The notes under the pieces are model-generated. The model saw nothing but the letters and a program-made list of their open reading frames with translations. It was not told the origin of the DNA and ran no database searches. The position numbers and the translations under genes were made by a program. DNA of 20,298 nt from assembly GCA_024636105.1 (NCBI GenBank), contig JAGXHO010000101.1, forward strand, positions 1 through 20,298. Reading direction: 5' to 3'. This document shows positions 8,017 through 15,377 of the stretch, in pieces. Each line of letters begins with the position of its first letter. The first letter of the stretch is position 1. This DNA comes from Trueperaceae bacterium (GTDB lineage Bacteria; Deinococcota; Deinococci; Deinococcales; Trueperaceae).

Positions 8017-8893
8017 CGGCGAGTTCCCGATCGACGAGGCGCTCGTCGGGCGCCTGCTGGCCGCGGAACGTCCCGAGTTCGCGGGCCTGACCGTCCGCGC
8101 TTGGCCGTCGACGGGCACCGTGAACGTCCTCTACCGGCTCGGCGAGCACCTGGTCGCGCGCCTGCCGCGACTGCCGCGCTTCGCGGAGGCCTTGGAGCGC
8201 GAGCTGGCGTGGCTGCCGAAGCTGGCGCCGCGGCTGTCGCTGCGCCTGCCCGAACCCGTCGCCGTCGGCCGGCCGACGAGCGAGTTCCCGTGCGTCTGGG
8301 CGGTCTACCGGTGGTTGGACGGTGCGGAGTACGGGGAGGGCGTCGTCACGGACGAGCGGACGGCGGCCCGGGCGCTCGCGCGGTCCGTGGGCGAGCTGGG
8401 CGCGATCGACCTGGCGGACGGTCCCGTGGCGGGCCGCGCACCGCTCGCCGCACTGGACGTCGGCACCCGCGCCGCGGTCGAGGCGGCCCGCGGGGCGTAC
8501 GACGCCGACGCCGCACTGGCCTGCTGGGATCGTGCGCTCGCGGCGCCCGTCTGGAACGGGGTTCGGAGCTGGATCCACGGCGACCTCATGCGCCCAAACC
8601 TGCTCGTGCGCGACGGCCGCCTCGACGCGGCGATCGACTTCGGTGGCGTCGGCGTGGGCGATCCGGCCATGGACCTGGTCGCGGCGTGGAGCGTGTTCGG
8701 GCCGGCGGGTCGGGCGGCCTTCCGCGAAGCCCTGGGGCGGGACGCCCGGATCGAGGCCGGTACCTGGGACCGGGCGCGCGGGTACGCGCTGCATCAAGCG
8801 GCGCTGATCGTGCCCTACTATGCGGACTCGTACCCCCGGTTCGCGGCGGAGGGGGTGCGCATTGTGGTCGAGGTGCTGGGGGACGTCGATTGA
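8009..8893 (+). CDS. APH-family phosphotransferase (aminoglycoside phosphotransferase fold)
   Basis: This 294-residue protein is an APH/choline-kinase-fold phosphotransferase. The catalytic loop is IHGDLMRPNLLV, with His190, Asp192 and Asn197, and the metal-binding segment is AAIDFGGVGVGDPAMDL with Asp210. The usual His in HGDLHxxN is Met here. The N-lobe strand HLVARLPR carries Arg where kinases usually have the ATP-anchoring Lys, as also seen in other members of this subgroup. Substrates in the fold range from aminoglycosides to free sugars (N-acetylhexosamine kinase), methylthioribose and choline. The start ATG at 8009 lies inside the GNAT 3' end. Because the sugar locus has no other kinase, a sugar-kinase role is worth considering, but it is only inference. 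Confidence 0.82.
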   Translation: MHDGEFPIDEALVGRLLAAERPEFAGLTVRAWPSTGTVNVLYRLGEHLVARLPRLPRFAEALERELAWLPKLAPRLSLRLPEPVAVGRPTSEFPCVWAVYRWLDGAEYGEGVVTDERTAARALARSVGELGAIDLADGPVAGRAPLAALDVGTRAAVEAARGAYDADAALACWDRALAAPVWNGVRSWIHGDLMRPNLLVRDGRLDAAIDFGGVGVGDPAMDLVAAWSVFGPAGRAAFREALGRDARIEAGTWDRARGYALHQAALIVPYYADSYPRFAAEGVRIVVEVLGDVD

Positions 8894-8924
8894 CCGGTGC
8901 GACCGGATCGGTCGGGGAGGTCCC

Positions 8925-9062
8925 GTGGAGGAGCGAGCGTTGTTCACCAGCTTCTGGATCAAGGAGTCGGCGACCACCCGGCGCGTACTCGCGCGCGTGC
9001 CGGAGGGGTCGACCTACCGCCCCGACCCGCGGTCGCGCACCGCGCAGGAGATCGCTTCGTGA
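8925..9062 (+). pseudogene. Truncated DinB-family gene (N-terminal fragment)
   Basis: A GTG start at 8925 after GGGGAGG (8914-8920) opens a 45-codon frame. Its sequence, with SFWIKESATTRRVLARVPEG followed by YRPDPRSRTAQEIA, matches the first helix and loop of DinB/DUF664 metal-dependent four-helix-bundle proteins. Those are about 150-170 residues long. The frame stops at TGA 9060-9062, just where family members continue with a Trp-His segment, and no later DinB sequence follows in any frame. The fragment cannot form the bundle. The DUF4180 gene starts within the stop codon, so its remaining role may be translational coupling. Confidence 0.65.
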
Positions 9063-9424
9063 TGGGCCCTGAGGTGGGTGGTAAGGGTAGCGAGTCTCCA
9101 CGGCGCGTCCTCGTGGCGTCGGAGGCCGGCGTGACGATCCGTCGGATGGCCGACGTGATGGACGTGATCGGCGCCGCCTACGACGCGGACGCGCTGATCC
9201 TCACCGCCGACGACGTGGACCCGACCTTCTTCGACCTGCGCACGGGATTGGCGGGGGAGCTGTTCCAGAAGGCGACGCAGTACGGGTTGCGGTTGGCGCT
9301 GGTGCTCCCGGACCCAGCGGTGCATGGGCCGCGTTGGACGGAGCTGGCGTACGAGCACCGGCGCCACCACACGGTACGCATCGTCGCGTCGCGGGCGGAG
9401 GCGGACGGGTGGCTGGCGACGTGA
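9062..9424 (+). CDS. DUF4180 domain protein
   Basis: This 120-residue protein matches the uncharacterised DUF4180 family through GVTIRRMADVMDVIGAAYDA, DPTFFDLRTGLAGELFQKAT and LRLALVLPDPA. It appears full length and soluble. The ATG at 9062 overlaps the stop of the DinB fragment, with AGGAG 11 nt upstream. The GTG immediately before the ATG belongs to another frame. Function is unknown, and I see no catalytic signature. It is the only apparently intact gene between two broken ones. Confidence 0.75.
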   Translation: MGPEVGGKGSESPRRVLVASEAGVTIRRMADVMDVIGAAYDADALILTADDVDPTFFDLRTGLAGELFQKATQYGLRLALVLPDPAVHGPRWTELAYEHRRHHTVRIVASRAEADGWLAT

Positions 9425-9428
9425 CGGC

Positions 9429-9639
9429 CTGATCCTCTTCCGCCAGGACGGCCTCGACGGCGTTCGGACGGGCGCGGTCACGCTCGCGTTCCGGCGACCT
9501 GTGCCACCTGGTGGGGCAGGAGAAGGAAGACTTCAAACGCAACGTGCGCGAAGTCAAGCACCTCGGGCTCATCGTGAGCCTGGGGACGGGGTACCGGTTG
9601 TCGCCGCGTGGCGAAGCGCTCCTTGGTGCGCCGCCGTAG
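9429..9639 (+). pseudogene. ASCH-type protein gene with its interior deleted
   Basis: Two fragments in different frames abut. The first (9429 to about 9495) reads LILFRQDGLDGVRTGAVTLA followed by FRRP, the N-terminal strand and loop of ASCH-domain proteins found in GC-rich bacteria. The second (about 9496-9639, ending TAG) reads GDLCHLVGQEKEDFKRNVRE, then VKHLGLIVSLGTGYRLSPRG. I recall this as the C-terminal winged-helix-like tail of the same proteins. Most of the ASCH core, probably more than 100 residues, is absent between them, and the junction also shifts frame. No standard start codon is clear for the first fragment. The family identity is from memory of the motif pattern, not a search. 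Confidence 0.55.
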
Positions 9640-9660
9640 GACCGGCCACGCGCCGTGCGC

Positions 9661-9666
9661 TAGGCT
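9661..9666 (+). promoter_or_regulatory. -10-like box for a leaderless GNAT gene
   Basis: TAGGCT lies 5 nt before the ATG at 9672 and there is no Shine-Dalgarno sequence. That spacing would put the transcription start at or next to the ATG. No good -35 is present. Similar boxes occur 5-6 nt before two other starts in this window. Confidence 0.45.
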
Positions 9667-9671
9667 TCGAT

Positions 9672-10184
9672 ATGTCCGTCCGACGGCTCAGCCCTTCCGA
9701 CGCCGAGCAGTTCCAGGCGCTGCGGTTGCGCGGCTTGCAGGAGTGCCCGACCGCGTTCGCCTCGAGCTACGAGGAGGAGGTGGACACGCCGCTGCCCGTC
9801 GTCGCCGAACGGCTGGCGCCCCGGCCGGACGGAGCGCTGTTCGGTTGGTTCGAGGGCGTCACGCTGGTCGGTGTGGTCGGCGTGCAGCGCGAGGGTATGG
9901 CCAAGCTCGCGCACCGGGCGATGGTCTGGGGCATGTACGTTGCCCCCGAGGCCCGAAGGGGTGGCGTCGGGCGGCACCTCGTCGTGCACGCCCTCGAGTA
10001 CGCGGCTCGCGACCTGGGCGTGCGCCAGGTTCACCTCGGCGTCACCACCGAGAACGTGGCGGCGCTGACGCTGTACCGCGGCGTCGGGTTCGAGGTGTAC
10101 GGAACCGAACGCGGCTACCTGCTCATCGACGGCGTGCTGCACGACGAGCACCTGATGGTGCTTTTCGTCGAGCGGACCGTGTGA
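9672..10184 (+). CDS. GNAT-family N-acetyltransferase
   Basis: This 170-residue single-domain acetyltransferase has the acetyl-CoA loop EARRGGVGRHLV (93-104), fitting RxxGxG, after the strand VWGMYVAP. TENVAALTLYRGVGFEVYG (126-144) is the typical C-terminal part of the fold. The N-terminal stretch LRLRGLQECPTAFASSYEEE matches a common stand-alone GNAT subgroup and resembles the GNAT at 7483, though the two are clearly divergent. The open frame continues upstream, but the ATG at 9672 gives a normal N-terminus and follows a -10-like box, suggesting a leaderless mRNA. The substrate is unknown. Confidence 0.87.
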   Translation: MSVRRLSPSDAEQFQALRLRGLQECPTAFASSYEEEVDTPLPVVAERLAPRPDGALFGWFEGVTLVGVVGVQREGMAKLAHRAMVWGMYVAPEARRGGVGRHLVVHALEYAARDLGVRQVHLGVTTENVAALTLYRGVGFEVYGTERGYLLIDGVLHDEHLMVLFVERTV

Positions 10185-10247
10185 GCGCGGCAGAGCGGTA
10201 GCGGTCGCCGGTGGTGCGTCGTTGAGCTTGAGAACTTAGGAGAGGGC

Positions 10248-10529
10248 ATGCACGGTGACGCGATCGGCGGTCCCATCCGTGGGCGCCTGTACGTCGCGGC
10301 ACCGCCCAAGAAGGTGGTCGCCGCACTCGCCCCGGACGCCAGACGCGCCTCGTTCAGGGCGGTGATGCACGTGCGCGCGGACGAGTGGATCGAAACCCAC
10401 GCCGGCCGGTCGATCGCAGTGTTCCACCTCGGCCCGTGGCTCGTTCACGCGGCCGCGCGCCGGAGCGGGTCGACGTATCAACGCCTCAGGGCGCGGGGGG
10501 CCCGCGCACCTCGACCTCGTGCACGATGA
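10248..10529 (+). CDS. Small hypothetical protein
   Basis: This 93-residue frame starts at an ATG with a good ribosome-binding site, AGGAG at 10238-10242, 5 nt away. The first about 76 residues look like ordinary protein with GC-rich third positions. The last about 17 are Arg/Ala-rich and run 44 nt into the 3' end of the convergent glycoside hydrolase gene, suggesting the original 3' end was lost. I recognise no family. Confidence 0.4.
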   Translation: MHGDAIGGPIRGRLYVAAPPKKVVAALAPDARRASFRAVMHVRADEWIETHAGRSIAVFHLGPWLVHAAARRSGSTYQRLRARGARAPRPRAR

Positions 10530-12255
10530 CCCAGCCCGGACCCGTGCCGTCGGCGTCCATCTGCGCCACCTCGAAGCGCACGTAGCGCACGCCCTCGATC
10601 GGCGGATCGAAGACGCGTTCGAGCACGTCGCCGGCGGCGACCGACTGACTGAACGTGTGGAGCACGTCGCCCGGTGCCGGCGCGCCCTCCGCCCGGCCGT
10701 AGACGACGATCGTCGCGTCGCCCTGCGGGGTAACGGAGCCGATGGGGACGCGCACGCGCTCGATCGTCGGCTCCGCTTCCAGGTCGATCTCGATCCACTG
10801 CGGCGCGCCCGCGGCCGCCGACCACCAGCTGTGCATGCTCAGGTCGACGCCGTTTCGCCCATCGAAGCCGTCCTCGGCGTTCGACACGGTCACCGGTCGG
10901 CGGTACGACAGCAGGTCGCTCTCGAGCATCTCGGTGCCGGGGGCGCACGGATCGGGGCGCTCGGCCGGGGCGAGCGCCGCGTTCACGGCGCCGCCGGCAT
11001 CGGTGCCGGCCCACAGGTCGGGCACGGCGAGCTCGCCGCTGCCCCAGGTCCAGTGCATCCAACCGACGAACCCGAGCGCGCACGATTGGACCTGCCAGTG
11101 CTGGACCATCATGGCGGCGTCGCCGGGGTCGGGGACCGTGAGCTTGCCGACGCCGAACTCGCCGAGCACGAGCGGTTTGGAGGCCGGGTAGTCCGCGAGC
11201 TCGAAGCTCTCGGCGTACTCGTCCCAGTACGTCAGCACGCCGTCCGGGTAGGCGTGGTGCGCGTAGAAGTCGAGCGACGAGTTCGCGACCACGTACGGCG
11301 CGTAGGCCATCCAGTTCGAGTCGGGACCCAGGTCGTGGAAGAAGCCGATCGTGACCAGGGCGCCCGGCAGGCGGTCCCGGATCACCGCCGCCATGTCGTC
11401 GATCCAGGCGACCAGGTTCTCGTCCATCATCCGCCGCAGGTCGCCCTCGTCGCCCAGCTCGTACGTCTCGCCGTTGGCGGTCGTGAGCAGACCGGAGCCG
11501 TGGGAGAACGGCTGGACGTCGCGCTCGAAGAACGGCTCGTTGCGCAGCTCGAAGGCGAGGATCCGGTCCACCGCGGCGCGCTGCACGATGAGGCCGTCGA
11601 CGACGTCGCCGAAGAAGGCGCGGTTGGCCGCCCGCCCGCCGGTGCTCAGGTAGGAGAGGTTGTAGCCGAGGTAGTCGTCGCAGCACGACGTCGCGTTGAG
11701 GTCGCCGTAGCCGCCGTCGTCTGGGACCTCGTTCATCGTGAACACGACGTACATGCCGCGCTCGGCGAGGAGGTCGAGGAAGCGCGCGAGGTTCGCGAGG
11801 TACGCCGGTCGGATGCCGCCCGCCGGATCGCCCATGCAACCACCCTGCACGACGTCGCAGTGGTCCCACCACACGCGCACGGTGTTGTAGCCCTGCGCCG
11901 CCATCAGATCGAGGTCGGAGGTGGCTTGCGCGAGCTGGTTCTCGTCGACGTTGAAGAGCAGGTCCATCCGCCTGGTGCCGCCGTCGGGGTGGGGGCGGTC
12001 GGCCCATCGGTTGTAGTTGCCGCCGCGGACGACGAAGGTCTCGGCGGTGGTGCGGTCGTAGAACTCACCCACACCGCCGACCACGCGGATGCCGATCCGC
12101 GGCTCGGGGGTTTCCCACGCTGGTGGGGCGCCGGGGGCGCACGCATGGAGCGCGAGCACGCCCACGATCAGCAGGAGGGCACGAGTGAGCGGACGAAGGC
12201 GACGCTCGACGTGCGGCAGGTGCCACGGTGCTCGTGGGCGCGAAGGGCGTGTCAC
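10486..12255 (-). CDS. Lipoprotein glycoside hydrolase (GH5/clan GH-A-like) with discoidin-like domain
   Basis: This 589-residue secreted enzyme is probably anchored as a lipoprotein: a basic N-terminus and hydrophobic stretch end in LHAC with Cys39. The central (beta/alpha)8 domain (about 55-430) has NTVRVWWDHCD (124-134) and ELRNEP (236-241) with probable acid/base Glu240. GEFGVGK (365-371) carries the probable nucleophile Glu366, and DFYAHHAYPDG lies between them. This is the clan GH-A layout used by mannanases, glucanases and related enzymes. The C-terminal part (about 455-589), with MHSWWSAAAGAPQWIEIDLE, resembles an F5/8-type C carbohydrate-binding domain. The GTG start is fixed by AAGGAGG (plus-strand CCTCCTT 12261-12267). 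It has no sugar-locus neighbours, and its polysaccharide target is unknown. Confidence 0.83.
   Translation of the reverse strand: MTRPSRPRAPWHLPHVERRLRPLTRALLLIVGVLALHACAPGAPPAWETPEPRIGIRVVGGVGEFYDRTTAETFVVRGGNYNRWADRPHPDGGTRRMDLLFNVDENQLAQATSDLDLMAAQGYNTVRVWWDHCDVVQGGCMGDPAGGIRPAYLANLARFLDLLAERGMYVVFTMNEVPDDGGYGDLNATSCCDDYLGYNLSYLSTGGRAANRAFFGDVVDGLIVQRAAVDRILAFELRNEPFFERDVQPFSHGSGLLTTANGETYELGDEGDLRRMMDENLVAWIDDMAAVIRDRLPGALVTIGFFHDLGPDSNWMAYAPYVVANSSLDFYAHHAYPDGVLTYWDEYAESFELADYPASKPLVLGEFGVGKLTVPDPGDAAMMVQHWQVQSCALGFVGWMHWTWGSGELAVPDLWAGTDAGGAVNAALAPAERPDPCAPGTEMLESDLLSYRRPVTVSNAEDGFDGRNGVDLSMHSWWSAAAGAPQWIEIDLEAEPTIERVRVPIGSVTPQGDATIVVYGRAEGAPAPGDVLHTFSQSVAAGDVLERVFDPPIEGVRYVRFEVAQMDADGTGPGWVIVHEVEVRGPPAP
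10491..10507. terminator. GC hairpin at the convergent gene ends
   Basis: GCGCGGG (10491-10497) and CCCGCGC (10501-10507) form a 7-bp stem with a GGG loop, inside the last codons of the minus-strand hydrolase and within the end of the small + strand ORF. It could slow transcription from both sides. There is no T-run, so it is a weak terminator candidate. Confidence 0.3.
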
Positions 12256-12300
12256 GGTGACCTCCTTGCGGTGCCGGAAGGCTTTGGACGGGTGATGCGG

Positions 12301-12306
12301 AGGCTA
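12301..12306 (-). promoter_or_regulatory. -10-like box for the glycoside hydrolase gene
   Basis: Read on the minus strand, this is TAGCCT, close in form to the TAGGCT, TAGGTT and TACCCT boxes elsewhere in the window. It would start transcription about 40 nt before the GTG at 12255, leaving room for the AAGGAGG site. No convincing -35 is seen. Confidence 0.3.
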
Positions 12307-12378
12307 GCACGGCGCCTCCCGGCGGCGCGGTACGGACGCGTTCCCGGCCGGTGGTTTCCCGTCGGTGCGCACCCGGCC

Positions 12379-12407
12379 TTGCGCCCCGCGCCGTCGCGCC
12401 CTACCCT
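12379..12407 (+). promoter_or_regulatory. Promoter for a leaderless VOC gene
   Basis: TTGCGC (12379-12384) and TACCCT (12402-12407) are separated by the ideal 17 nt, and the ATG follows 5 nt after the -10 box. No Shine-Dalgarno sequence precedes the ATG, so the mRNA probably begins at or beside the start codon. Confidence 0.5.
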
Positions 12408-12412
12408 CGCGC

Positions 12413-13321
12413 ATGGCTGCCGTTCGGATCGTTCCATGCATCTGGCTCGACGACCAAGCCGAGGCCGCGGCCTCGTTCTACGTGTCCGCGTTCGCCGAAG
12501 GGCGCGTCGACGCCGTCGCGCGCTACCCGCGCTCGGGCGAGAACCCGTCGAACAGACCGCCCGGGAGCGTCCTCACGGTGGATTTCACCGTCGCCGGCCA
12601 ACGCTTCACGCTGCTGAACGGCGGACCGAGCTTCAAGCCCAACCCGAGCGTCTCGTTCCACGTCCACCTGCCGGACGCGGCGGCGGTCGACGCCCTGCAC
12701 GCCGGCCTGGGTGCGGGCGGCATGGACCTGATGCCGCTCGACGCCTACCCGTGGAGCCCGCGCTTCGTGTGGCTTCAGGACCGCTTCGGGGTGTCTTGGC
12801 AGCTGATGGCGCGCACCGACGCCGCGCGCCCCACGGTGGTGCCGGCGGTCATGTTCGGCGGGCCGCAGCACGGGCGGGCGCGCGACGCCATCGCCGCGTA
12901 CGTGGCCGCGCTGCCCGGTTCGCGCGTCGTCCAGGTCGAGGACTTCGGCGAGGGGGAGGGGGGCGAGGTCGGCACCGTCAAGCAGGCCGCCGTCGAACTG
13001 CTCGGCCAACCGTTCGTCGCGATGGACGGTGGGTCTGGGCACGCCTTCGGCTTCGACATGGGGCTGTCGCTCCAGGTGATGTGCGCCGACCAGGCCGAGG
13101 TCGACGCGGTCGCGGCGGCGCTCGCGGCCGACGGCGGCACCGAGGACCAGTGCGGCTGGGTGCGCGACCGCTTCGGCCTATGGTGGCAGGTGGTCCCCGA
13201 GCAGGTCGGTGCCTGGATGGCGTCGGACGACGAAGCCGCGCGCGACCGGGTGTTCAAGGCGCTGTTGCCGATGCACCGGCTCGACGTGACGGCGCTCGAG
13301 CGCGCCTACCGAGGAGGATGA
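12413..13321 (+). CDS. Two-domain VOC/PhnB-like protein
   Basis: This 302-residue cytoplasmic protein is made of two vicinal-oxygen-chelate units of the PhnB / 3-demethylubiquinone methyltransferase-like type. Domain 1 (about 3-133) contains IVPCIWLDDQAEAAASFY, FTLLNGGP and DRFGVSWQLM. Domain 2 (about 140-265) contains FGFDMGLSLQVMCADQAEVD and DRFGLWWQVVPE, repeating the DRFGxxWQ ending. Despite database names, such proteins are usually not methyltransferases, and their substrates are mostly unknown. The C-terminal about 35 residues are an extra helical tail. The ATG at 12413 was chosen because a -10 box sits 5 nt before it, and the family sequence begins at once. The stop is followed after 1 nt by the DUF6958 gene. 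Confidence 0.85.
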   Translation: MAAVRIVPCIWLDDQAEAAASFYVSAFAEGRVDAVARYPRSGENPSNRPPGSVLTVDFTVAGQRFTLLNGGPSFKPNPSVSFHVHLPDAAAVDALHAGLGAGGMDLMPLDAYPWSPRFVWLQDRFGVSWQLMARTDAARPTVVPAVMFGGPQHGRARDAIAAYVAALPGSRVVQVEDFGEGEGGEVGTVKQAAVELLGQPFVAMDGGSGHAFGFDMGLSLQVMCADQAEVDAVAAALAADGGTEDQCGWVRDRFGLWWQVVPEQVGAWMASDDEAARDRVFKALLPMHRLDVTALERAYRGG

Positions 13322-13322
13322 C

Positions 13323-13655
13323 GTGCCGATCGCGAAGAACCCAGCAAAGAACGACCACAAGATCGAGGTCGAGAACGTCAACGTGCCCGGCCGTACGACC
13401 CGGGTCGAAGCGACCATGTACCAGGCCGCCCGCGCCGCGCTGCTCCGCGCGCTTCCCGACGCGCCGCCGGGCCTCACCCAGGCCGAGATGATCGACGCCA
13501 CCAAGCGCCACCTGCCCGACGACCTGTTCCCCGGCGGGGCGAAGGCCGGCTGGTGGGTCAAGTGCGTGCAGCTCGACCTCGAAGCCAAGGGCTTGGTCCT
13601 GCGCGACCCCTTGGCGAAGCCGCTGCGGTGGCGGCGGGGTCGCGCGACGCCTTGA
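13323..13655 (+). CDS. DUF6958-type small protein
   Basis: This 110-residue soluble protein begins KNDHKIEVENVNVPGRT after a short leader and contains GLTQAEMIDATKRHLPDDLF, GGAKAGWWVKCVQLDLEAKG and a KPLRWRR ending. The motif set matches a conserved uncharacterised family I recognise as DUF6958. The TQAEM and WVKxVQLDLE segments suggest a winged-helix-like fold. The GTG start lies 1 nt after the VOC stop with GAGGAGG upstream, so the two are co-transcribed. The function is unknown. Confidence 0.72.
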   Translation: MPIAKNPAKNDHKIEVENVNVPGRTTRVEATMYQAARAALLRALPDAPPGLTQAEMIDATKRHLPDDLFPGGAKAGWWVKCVQLDLEAKGLVLRDPLAKPLRWRRGRATP

Positions 13656-13707
13656 CGCGCGAAGTGGTGACGCGCCACCCGACCTCGCGGTCCGCGGCGT
13701 GTGCGCG

Positions 13708-13713
13708 TACCCT
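13708..13713 (+). promoter_or_regulatory. -10-like box upstream of the creatininase-family gene
   Basis: TACCCT, identical to the box before the VOC gene, lies in the 161-nt gap between 13655 and 13817. It would give a leader of roughly 100 nt. No -35 is clear, so support rests on the repeated motif. Confidence 0.3.
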
Positions 13714-13816
13714 CGGCACGTGTCGGTCGAGTCCTGCACGGGCGCGCTCTTGCCGCGTCCGTCCGCTCGAGCGATAGTTCCCCGATGGCGCCCCAAGAAG
13801 GAGAAGGCAACCTGTC

Positions 13817-14590
13817 ATGCGCACCGTGAAGCTCGAGGAGATGAACACCCGGTCGTTCGCCGAGAGCGGCTACGACACCGCGATCGTCCCGATCGGCGCG
13901 TGCGAGAGCCATGGCGAGCACATGCCCTTCGGCACGGATGGGCTGACGTCGCACGCTCTGGCGGTGCGGATCGCGCAGGAGTGCGAGAAGAGCTTCGTCT
14001 TGCCGGCCTACTACCTGGGGATGAGCACGCACTACCGGCACAAGCCGATCAACATCACGCTGACGAACGAGACCCAGGTCCGGGTCCTGACCGAGGTGCT
14101 CGAGTCGCTGCACCACTGGGGCATCCGCAAGGTGCTGATCCTCAACGGCCACGACGGCAACATCCCCTGCGCCGAGATCGCGGCCCGCGACGTCAAGGTG
14201 CGCCATCCCGAGATGTCGCTCGCGGTGTTCGACTGGTGGACGATCCTGGCGCAGATGCTGCCGGAAGGCACCTTCGAGGTCTGGTCGGGTTGGGGCCATG
14301 GCGGTGAGGTCGAGACCTCGATCGGGTTGGCGCTCTTCCCGGAACTGATGCGCATGGAGGACGCCCGCGGCCAGATCCCGACCCGACTCGACCCGTTCGT
14401 CAAGGAAATCTGGACCTTCGACGAGATCACCGGGTACGGCGCCAGTGGCGCGGCCGAGAAGGGTACGCCCGAGAAGGGCGCGCTGATCGTCGACGCCGTG
14501 ATCCGCTACATGACCGACTACATGCGCCGCTTCGAGCGGGAGGGGCTGGTCTACCATCCGGTCGACGCGCTCGACTACCCGAACCCGTGA
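13817..14590 (+). CDS. Creatininase-family metal-dependent amidohydrolase
   Basis: This 257-residue protein belongs to the creatininase / MftE-like family of metal-dependent amide or lactam hydrolases. Likely metal residues are in GACESHGEHMPFGTD (28-41 region: Glu30, His32, His35, Asp41), ILNGHDGN (108-115) and WGHGGEVETS (159-168, with Glu166). All are in the usual order and spacing, and length is normal. Family members open cyclic amides (creatinine), remove formyl groups in riboflavin or F420 pathways, or trim peptides. Nothing nearby decides the substrate. AGAAGG about 9 nt before the ATG is the ribosome-binding site. The gene stands apart, with its own promoter-like box and the AlkD-like gene 25 nt downstream. 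Confidence 0.87.
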   Translation: MRTVKLEEMNTRSFAESGYDTAIVPIGACESHGEHMPFGTDGLTSHALAVRIAQECEKSFVLPAYYLGMSTHYRHKPINITLTNETQVRVLTEVLESLHHWGIRKVLILNGHDGNIPCAEIAARDVKVRHPEMSLAVFDWWTILAQMLPEGTFEVWSGWGHGGEVETSIGLALFPELMRMEDARGQIPTRLDPFVKEIWTFDEITGYGASGAAEKGTPEKGALIVDAVIRYMTDYMRRFEREGLVYHPVDALDYPNP

Positions 14591-14615
14591 GGCGAAGGAC
14601 GCCGGCACGGATCGC

Positions 14616-15377
14616 GTGAAGAACGCGGTCCTCGACGCCCCCACCGCGACCCTCGATGCCGAGCTCACCGCCCGCGTCGATCCGAGGGCGCACACCTACT
14701 GGACGAACCTCATGAAGGGCGAGGCCGTCTTCCGCGGCGTCCCCATGGCGGGGGTTCGGGCATCGGTCCGCGGCGTCTGGTCGGCGCACGCCCTGGCGTC
14801 GTGGACGACCGAGGACCTGCTCGCGCTCGCGCAGAGGTGGTTCGCCGGCGCCTTCAGCGAAGCGCAGCTCGCGGCCGTGCTGCTGCTGGCTGAGCACGCG
14901 CACGACCGGCTGCGGGTCGACCACGTGGACGCCTTGGCGGCACCGCTCGCGGCCGGCCACGTCCGGGACTGGAACGTGGCCGATTGGTACGCGGTCAAGG
15001 CGTTGCATGCGTTCCTGACGGGCGGAAGGGGCGCGGGCGGCGACGAGCTCGAGGCGCGCGCCCGGGCGCTGGCGGGGTGGACCACCGCCTCGTCGCTCTG
15101 GCAACGTCGCGCGGGCCTGGTCGCGTTCGTCAAGCTTGCGCCAGGGGCGACCGAGGCGTTCGAAGGGTTCGTGCCGCTCGTCCTGGACGCGTGCGCGAAC
15201 AACCTCGCGCACGACGGTCGGTTCGCGCATACTGGCCCTGGTTGGGTGCTGCGGGAGCTGTCGCGGGCGGTGCCCGACGTCGTCGCGGACTTCGTCGCCG
15301 CGCATCCCGAGATGAGCGCCGAGGCACGGCGGATGGCGACCGCGCGGTTGCGGCCGGGGCCTTATCGGCGGAGGTGA
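14616..15377 (+). CDS. DNA alkylation repair protein, AlkD-like (first copy)
   Basis: This 253-residue all-helical protein is of the AlkD family of HEAT-like repeat DNA glycosylases, which excise positively charged alkylated bases. Family marks are the segment around Trp119-Asp123 (VRDWNVADWYAVKAL), equivalent to the Trp/Asp pair of AlkD, and LWQRRAGLVAF (161-171) with the conserved Arg pair. The initial residues are poorly conserved, and the GTG at 14616 lacks a good ribosome-binding site, so the start is uncertain. It lies 25 nt after the creatininase-like gene. A second member with better conserved residues is at 16746. Confidence 0.8.
   Translation: MKNAVLDAPTATLDAELTARVDPRAHTYWTNLMKGEAVFRGVPMAGVRASVRGVWSAHALASWTTEDLLALAQRWFAGAFSEAQLAAVLLLAEHAHDRLRVDHVDALAAPLAAGHVRDWNVADWYAVKALHAFLTGGRGAGGDELEARARALAGWTTASSLWQRRAGLVAFVKLAPGATEAFEGFVPLVLDACANNLAHDGRFAHTGPGWVLRELSRAVPDVVADFVAAHPEMSAEARRMATARLRPGPYRRR

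Noticed and set aside
8009..8893. Aminoglycoside resistance gene
   Set aside because: The APH fold alone does not imply resistance. The catalytic loop differs (Met in place of the second His), and the genomic context is metabolic, so only the fold family is claimed.
6473..8977. A long minus-strand open frame (834 codons) opposite the isomerase, GNAT and APH genes
   Set aside because: The + strand carries three recognised proteins with ribosome-binding sites and overlaps. The minus translation is low-complexity Arg/Pro/Ala.
10519..13491. A very long open frame (990 codons) on the + strand across the hydrolase and VOC genes
   Set aside because: It is antisense to the clearly recognised hydrolase and out of frame with the VOC gene. 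Its translation is Arg/Val/Asp-rich without domains, as expected of a stop-poor GC-rich shadow frame.
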